Part shown: positions 59,785 through 64,000 of the stretch, piece after piece
How the letters are laid out: every line of letters begins with the position of its first letter
How positions within the stretch are numbered: position 1 is the stretch's first letter
NCBI GenBank assembly: GCA_023453795.1
Contig: JAEXSP010000026.1
Coordinates: 1-64,000, forward strand
Reading direction: 5' to 3'
DNA length: 64,000 bases
Source of the DNA: Bacillota bacterium
GTDB lineage: Bacteria; Bacillota; Clostridia; Acetivibrionales; JAEXSP01
Notes under the pieces: model-generated
The model's database searches: none
Told to the model about the DNA's origin: nothing
Seen by the model: the letters and a program-made list of their open reading frames with translations, nothing else
Translations under genes and position numbers: made by a program

Positions 59785-60963
59785 CTACTCAAATCTCAAT
59801 GCCTCTATAGGATTAAGCTTTGAAGCCTTATAGGCGGGAAACATTCCGAATATTACGCCTACCCCAAGCGAAATCCCCATAGAAAGAAGCATCCATGGAA
59901 CTGAATATACGGCAGGAACAATATTTAAGCCTCCTATGACAAACCGTATTATCAGTACCCCCAGCCCTACTCCCATTAGTCCTCCCATACCGGTGACAAC
60001 AATCGCCTCTATTAAAAATTGAATAAGTATATTTCGCCTTTTTGCACCAATCGCTTTTCGTATTCCTATTTCCCTTGTTCGCTCCGTAACGGATACAAGC
60101 ATTATATTCATAATCCCAATGCCGCCTACTACAAGTGAAATAGTCGCTATTCCGCCCAATACTGCCATCAGGATTCCTGTTACATTGCCCAAGGTCGAAA
60201 GAGCCTGTTCCGAACTCATAACGCTGAAAGAATCTGCGTTACCGTATATTCCGGTAAGGTAAGTTGTTATTCGGGTTATTACCCTGCTTACCGCCTCAGG
60301 GGTAGATGTTTTGGCAGAAAAATTGCTTATGGTTGTTGTTTTCGTCAACCTTTGAGCAACAGTAATCGGTATTATTACTCTGTCATCATCTGACCCTGTC
60401 TGTGCATTTGCTGTTTGTTCAAGCACCCCTATTACTGTGAATATCTGACCATTTATTTTTATTTTCTGATTCAGCGGACTTCCACCTTTAAAGAGGTCAT
60501 TTACAACCGCAGTTCCAAGCAAAGCCACCTTTTGCCTGTATTTTGAATCAAAGGACATCAGAAACCTGCCGCTTTGTACATGTACATTCCTTACCGCCTC
60601 AAAGTCCTCATCAGTACCGACAATAGAAGTGCTCCTGCTTTTTGTCCCGGCCTTGACCGTACTGCTCCCTGTAATCTGGGGACATAGTGAAGCTATTTCA
60701 TTTTTCGTGTCCTGGGCAAATTTCTTCATTTGATCATAGGTTACGTGCCTGTTGCTGCCCCTTCCCCTGATGCTTATTGTAACAAGGTTAGTTCCCATAC
60801 CCTGTATCTGGTCGGTTATGCTCTTCGTACTCCCCTTAGCAAATGCAACTGCGGCAATAACGGCACCAACACCTATTATTACACCCAGCATGGTAAGAAA
60901 AGCACGCACTTTATTGCTCAATATACTTTTTATTGCCATCCTGAAAGCCTGTACAAAACCCAA
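59785..60963 (-). CDS. ABC transporter permease, MacB family
   Basis: A 392-residue MacB-type permease: N-terminal helix (about 20-42), an extracellular domain (about 45-260) and three C-terminal helices. The FtsX core is at 'SVTERTREIGIRKAIGAKRRNILIQFLIEAIVVTG' (about 285-320). It overlaps none of the ATPase gene but starts directly at its stop. With the adaptor protein upstream it forms a MacAB-like exporter. In a monoderm there is no TolC; such systems export peptides or act in envelope stress. Confidence 0.92.
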   Translation of the reverse strand: MGFVQAFRMAIKSILSNKVRAFLTMLGVIIGVGAVIAAVAFAKGSTKSITDQIQGMGTNLVTISIRGRGSNRHVTYDQMKKFAQDTKNEIASLCPQITGSSTVKAGTKSRSTSIVGTDEDFEAVRNVHVQSGRFLMSFDSKYRQKVALLGTAVVNDLFKGGSPLNQKIKINGQIFTVIGVLEQTANAQTGSDDDRVIIPITVAQRLTKTTTISNFSAKTSTPEAVSRVITRITTYLTGIYGNADSFSVMSSEQALSTLGNVTGILMAVLGGIATISLVVGGIGIMNIMLVSVTERTREIGIRKAIGAKRRNILIQFLIEAIVVTGMGGLMGVGLGVLIIRFVIGGLNIVPAVYSVPWMLLSMGISLGVGVIFGMFPAYKASKLNPIEALRFE

Positions 60964-61641
60964 TCAGCACACCTCCCTGTCTTCAACAATTCTTCCGTCC
61001 TGAATGCGGATGGTTCTTCCGGCCTGTTCCGCTATATTATTATCATGTGTTATGAGAATAATAGTATTACCGTCTGTATGCAGCTGCTTCAAGATGTTCA
61101 TGATCTCTATTCCCGACTTGGAATCAAGGTTTCCCGTCGGTTCATCTGCAAGAATCATAGGGGGTTTGCTTGCCAAGGCTCTTGCGATTGCAACTCGCTG
61201 CTGCTGCCCGCCTGATAATTCATTAGGTCTGTGGTGTATTCTATCTCCCAACCCCACACTTTCCAATGCTTCCTTGCATCTTCTATGCCTTTCTCTGGCA
61301 CCAAGGCCCTGATAAATCAGCGGCAGCTCAACATTCTCCATCGCCGTCAGCTTCTGAAGCAAATTAAAGCCCTGAAATATAAACCCGATCTTATGATTCC
61401 TTATTTCCGCCAATTGGTTGTCATTCATTTTACTGACTTCTTTTCCGTCAAGATAATAGGTACCTGATGTTGGAGCATCAAGGCACCCCAGCACATTCAT
61501 AAGTGTGGATTTTCCTGAACCGGAAGGACCGATTATCGCAACAAATTCATGTGTTTTAATATGAAGGTCGACACCGTTCAAAGCGTTTATGCAGTTATCA
61601 CCCATTTTATATATCTTGTAAACATTTGATATCCTAATCAT
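60964..61641 (-). CDS. ABC transporter ATPase, MacB/LolD type
   Basis: The 225-residue ATPase has Walker A GPSGSGKST, the Q-loop 'GFIFQGFNLLQKLTAMENVELPL', signature LSGGQQQRVAIARAL, Walker B 'MILADEPTGNLDS' and H-loop 'LITHD'. It is complete and pairs with the permease at 59785-60963. It lies 39 bases after the adaptor gene. Confidence 0.94.
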   Translation of the reverse strand: MIRISNVYKIYKMGDNCINALNGVDLHIKTHEFVAIIGPSGSGKSTLMNVLGCLDAPTSGTYYLDGKEVSKMNDNQLAEIRNHKIGFIFQGFNLLQKLTAMENVELPLIYQGLGARERHRRCKEALESVGLGDRIHHRPNELSGGQQQRVAIARALASKPPMILADEPTGNLDSKSGIEIMNILKQLHTDGNTIILITHDNNIAEQAGRTIRIQDGRIVEDREVC

Positions 61642-61680
61642 TTCAGTACCCCCTGAAAGGAGAATTTACACTTTCTGCTG

Positions 61681-63777
61681 TCAATTGCTCCTGTTTCTAT
61701 TACTGCTTCCGCTTCTTCCGGGGAATCCGCCTCCGCCGCTAAAGCCTCCGCCGCTAAAGCCCCCGCCGAAGCCGCCTCCACCTCCGCTCAAGCCTCCAAG
61801 CATCATTCCGCCGGCATTGTTTCCGTTATTTTTACTGCTTGAGGTTGTAACTACAGGTAATGCTACCTGATCACCCTCATTGAGTCCGCTTTTTATTTCA
61901 ATGTAATTTTCATTGTTAATGCCCACTTCTACGAATTTCATAACAGTCTCCGAATCACCGCTGTTTCCGTTCATGGATCTCATTCTATTTGAAGGCCCAT
62001 TTCCGCTGTTTCTATCATACCCGCCGTTTCCGCCGTTTCTGCCATACCCGCTGTACCCGTTTCCGTTTCCACTTGGAGGTCCATAGTTCCCCCTGTTTTT
62101 GTCGTTTTGATTGCTGTCATTGTTATCTGAGTTTCGGTTGTTACCTGAATATCCATTGTCATTATTTCCCGACCTGCCCGAAGGATTTCGAGAGTCAGCG
62201 GTTTGGCCGGAGGATTGATCCGCAGTCCCTCCATTCTTATTGGAATTACTTCCGCCTTGATTTGGCATATCGGGCATCTGTCCATTAAAATTGCCGGGTC
62301 CATATTCTCCCGAACCACCTTGTCCGGCACCGTTTCCCGTTACATTGGATTTAAGAAGGACATAGCTTCTATCTCCCATGGTGTGTATCGCTTGCAGAGG
62401 CACATAAAGGACATCCTTTTTCTGATTGACTAATATTTCGGCATTTGCATTCATGCCTACCTTTAGGTTCTTGCTGTCATTTATTTTGATTGTAACAGGA
62501 TATGTAGTTACGCCATTTGAAGGGGTACCTTCCAGAGCAATTTCAGAAACCACACCCGAAAGCGGAGCAGCGGTTGTTTCTGTTAAAGCGTCAACTGAAA
62601 TACTTGCCGTCTGTCCGGTTTTGATCTTTGCAATGTCCAATTCATCGACTGAAATTTCGAACTGCATATGATTGCTGTCCGATACAGTCGCAAGCGTTTC
62701 ACCGGACTTTACAACAGTCCCGGCTGTTGCAGTTTGAGATACTATAACCCCGTCAATATCAGAATAAATCCTGCAATTGCCAACCTGCTTGTTAGCCTGA
62801 TTAAGCTGGGATTGAAGGTCTTTAAGCTTCAGATTTGTGGTTTGCAGGCTCATCGCCAGATCGTCATTTGCAATTTTCATTAATTCCGTTCCGCTTTTTA
62901 TATATTGATTTTCTATTACGTTTAATTTTTCAATGGTTCCGTTTACATCACTTTTCACTACTGTACTTTTTACATATTCAAAAGTACCGACATCCGAACT
63001 TGTTATTGTACCGGCACTAGTGTTCAATTCGGCTCCGGCTTTCATGCCATTCATCAAAATACCTGATTTCTTAATAGTTATTTCAACATTAAACTGCTGT
63101 GCCCCGGTTGCACTCGAATAACCGTTGCTGCTGACAGCTGTCACTGTACCTTCTATGGCCTGCATAACATTTTGGAGGTAAACATCAGCTTTCATGCCTG
63201 TTTTAATTTCATTTGCATCAATACCGTTGAACGGAACAGTCATCTTTAGCTTGGATTGATCTGTTATAGTCAATATCGGAGAACTCTTTTGCAGGTTATC
63301 TCCTTCACTGACGTTGATATTTGAAACGACTCCTGAAAAAGGGGCAACGACTTTAAGACCATTAAGGCTTTTATTATTGTTATTTTGAGTGAGCTTCGTC
63401 TGTTCTATCTGATTCTTTATGTTTTCTACATTGAGCATAGCATCTGAATCATCAAGTTCATACATCAGATCACCTTTTTTTACCTTATCACCTTGCTTAA
63501 AGAATACTTTGGTTACAGTTCCATTTACTTTCGGTGTAATATTCAGGCTGTTTGCCGTTTCAATAGGGCCTGATCCCGAAACGGTCACACTTATATCACC
63601 TTTTCTAACCGTTGCAAATTGTAAGGCTGCCGATGTTTTGGATGTAGACAGAAGCTTCTGGAAGTAGAATATGTAAGCTGCACCTAATGCTGCAATTAGA
63701 ACAACTGCGATAATTATGTATTTGATTCTAATTTTTTTCAAAACGCCCAGCAAACCGTGTAATATCTTCTTTACCAA
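61681..63777 (-). CDS. Membrane fusion protein with Gly/Asn-rich C-terminal region
   Basis: The 698-residue HlyD/MacA-type adaptor has a membrane anchor (about 18-40) and lipoyl/beta-barrel segments ('VRKGDISVTVSGSGPIETANSLNI', 'VAPFSGVVSNINVSEGDNLQ'). After about residue 490 a Gly/Asn/Ser/Asp-rich, low-complexity stretch (about 490-610) interrupts the C-terminal part, and a very Gly-rich tail with GGG/GFGGG repeats follows (about 660-698). Low-complexity tails of this kind are unusual for MacA homologues and might span the cell wall or bind it. The start is TTG (63777) behind GGGGG. It leads the exporter operon. Confidence 0.88.
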   Translation of the reverse strand: MVKKILHGLLGVLKKIRIKYIIIAVVLIAALGAAYIFYFQKLLSTSKTSAALQFATVRKGDISVTVSGSGPIETANSLNITPKVNGTVTKVFFKQGDKVKKGDLMYELDDSDAMLNVENIKNQIEQTKLTQNNNNKSLNGLKVVAPFSGVVSNINVSEGDNLQKSSPILTITDQSKLKMTVPFNGIDANEIKTGMKADVYLQNVMQAIEGTVTAVSSNGYSSATGAQQFNVEITIKKSGILMNGMKAGAELNTSAGTITSSDVGTFEYVKSTVVKSDVNGTIEKLNVIENQYIKSGTELMKIANDDLAMSLQTTNLKLKDLQSQLNQANKQVGNCRIYSDIDGVIVSQTATAGTVVKSGETLATVSDSNHMQFEISVDELDIAKIKTGQTASISVDALTETTAAPLSGVVSEIALEGTPSNGVTTYPVTIKINDSKNLKVGMNANAEILVNQKKDVLYVPLQAIHTMGDRSYVLLKSNVTGNGAGQGGSGEYGPGNFNGQMPDMPNQGGSNSNKNGGTADQSSGQTADSRNPSGRSGNNDNGYSGNNRNSDNNDSNQNDKNRGNYGPPSGNGNGYSGYGRNGGNGGYDRNSGNGPSNRMRSMNGNSGDSETVMKFVEVGINNENYIEIKSGLNEGDQVALPVVTTSSSKNNGNNAGGMMLGGLSGGGGGFGGGFSGGGFSGGGGFPGRSGSSNRNRSN

Positions 63778-63829
63778 TGTTGTTACCCCCTCTTTATGAA
63801 TTGCATAATTGCCATGCTAAAATTCTATC

Positions 63830-63849
63830 TGATGAATATATCCATCAGG
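63830..63849. promoter_or_regulatory. Palindrome between divergent genes
   Basis: CTGATG (63830-63835) and CATCAG (63844-63849) form a 20-bp interrupted palindrome around an AT-rich centre. It lies between the exporter operon start and the next plus-strand gene, so it could be a regulator site controlling one or both. Confidence 0.5.
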
Positions 63850-63986
63850 TGATAATTGTATTAACAAATTGTGAACAAATAGACAGGAGTAGAGAACATC
63901 GGCATTATTACCATAATAAAATAAGATTAAAAGCCAAAGGAAATGAAAACACTATTCTTGACTTAATTTTGTAGGGAGGTTGTTGC

Positions 63987-64000
63987 ATGAAAGTTCGAGA
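63987..64000 (+). CDS. Start of a gene cut by window end
   Basis: ATG at 63987 is preceded by GGGAGG (63973-63978) at eight bases. Only four codons (MKVR) are visible, so the product cannot be named. It is divergent from the exporter operon. Confidence 0.6.

Noticed and set aside
63777..63974. 65-codon plus-strand frame
   Set aside because: It overlaps the divergent regulatory region and lacks a ribosome-binding site.
1..64000. CRISPR arrays or prophage genes
   Set aside because: No spaced repeat array, integrase, terminase or capsid gene was seen; the only mobile-element trace is at the left edge.

Overview
The window looks like a low-G+C Clostridia chromosome. Genes are AT-rich with strong GGAGG ribosome-binding sites. 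Class I glutamine synthetase, S-layer-homology (SLH) proteins, RqcH, YjdF, an ECF sigma/anti-sigma pair and many two-component proteins are present. The conserved run thiN-rpe-rsgA-prkC-prpC-rlmN-rsmB-fmt-def-priA has the classical Firmicutes order. SLH proteins and this gene mix suggest a cluster III (Acetivibrio/Ruminiclostridium-like) relative; that placement is inference. Most genes lie on the minus strand.

Layout. 1-125: end of an insertion sequence with the first 18 codons of its transposase. 144-1611: promoter, structured leader and glnA. 1.7-9.7 kb: accessory genes, including a 52-aa Cys-rich protein, a nucleotidyltransferase behind a structured leader, a nitroreductase, an SLH-only protein, yjdF behind a probable yjdF riboswitch, a HAD phosphatase, a response regulator with a decayed hybrid kinase, TetR with its operator, a frameshifted orphan cbiM and tRNA-Ala. 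9.8-12.9 kb: pabA-pabB-pabC and a DUF503 gene. 13-17.6 kb: a MacB-type ABC pair, then a GntR(YtrA)-controlled ABC operon with a clear operator. 17.7-19.5 kb: rqcH. 19.5-29.2 kb: a chemosensory operon read cheY-cheA-cheW-mcp-cheR-cheB-hybrid kinase-response regulator. 29.6-33.7 kb: an aminotransferase and a PocR-PAS-GGDEF-HD-GYP protein. 34-45.5 kb: the conserved translation/kinase/primosome run. 45.6-49.5 kb: several poorly characterised genes. 49.5-53.4 kb: transglycosylase, coaE and polA. 53.5-57.3 kb: ECF sigma factor with membrane anti-sigma factor, an orphan PilM and a response regulator. 57.3-63.8 kb: a large SLH protein and a MacAB-like exporter. A new plus-strand gene starts at 63987.

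How the parts relate. The chemosensory operon ends in a hybrid kinase and stand-alone receiver whose paralogues form the 5.5-7.4 kb pair. There the kinase has lost its phosphoacceptor helix and part of its ATP lid, so one copy of a duplicated signalling module is decaying or has changed role. No flagellar genes are visible, so the chemosensory output may be non-flagellar. Several leaders (glnA, nucleotidyltransferase, yjdF, sigma factor) carry hairpins or terminators suggesting RNA-level control. Those of glnA and the nucleotidyltransferase match no riboswitch family I can name and are the best candidates for something undescribed.
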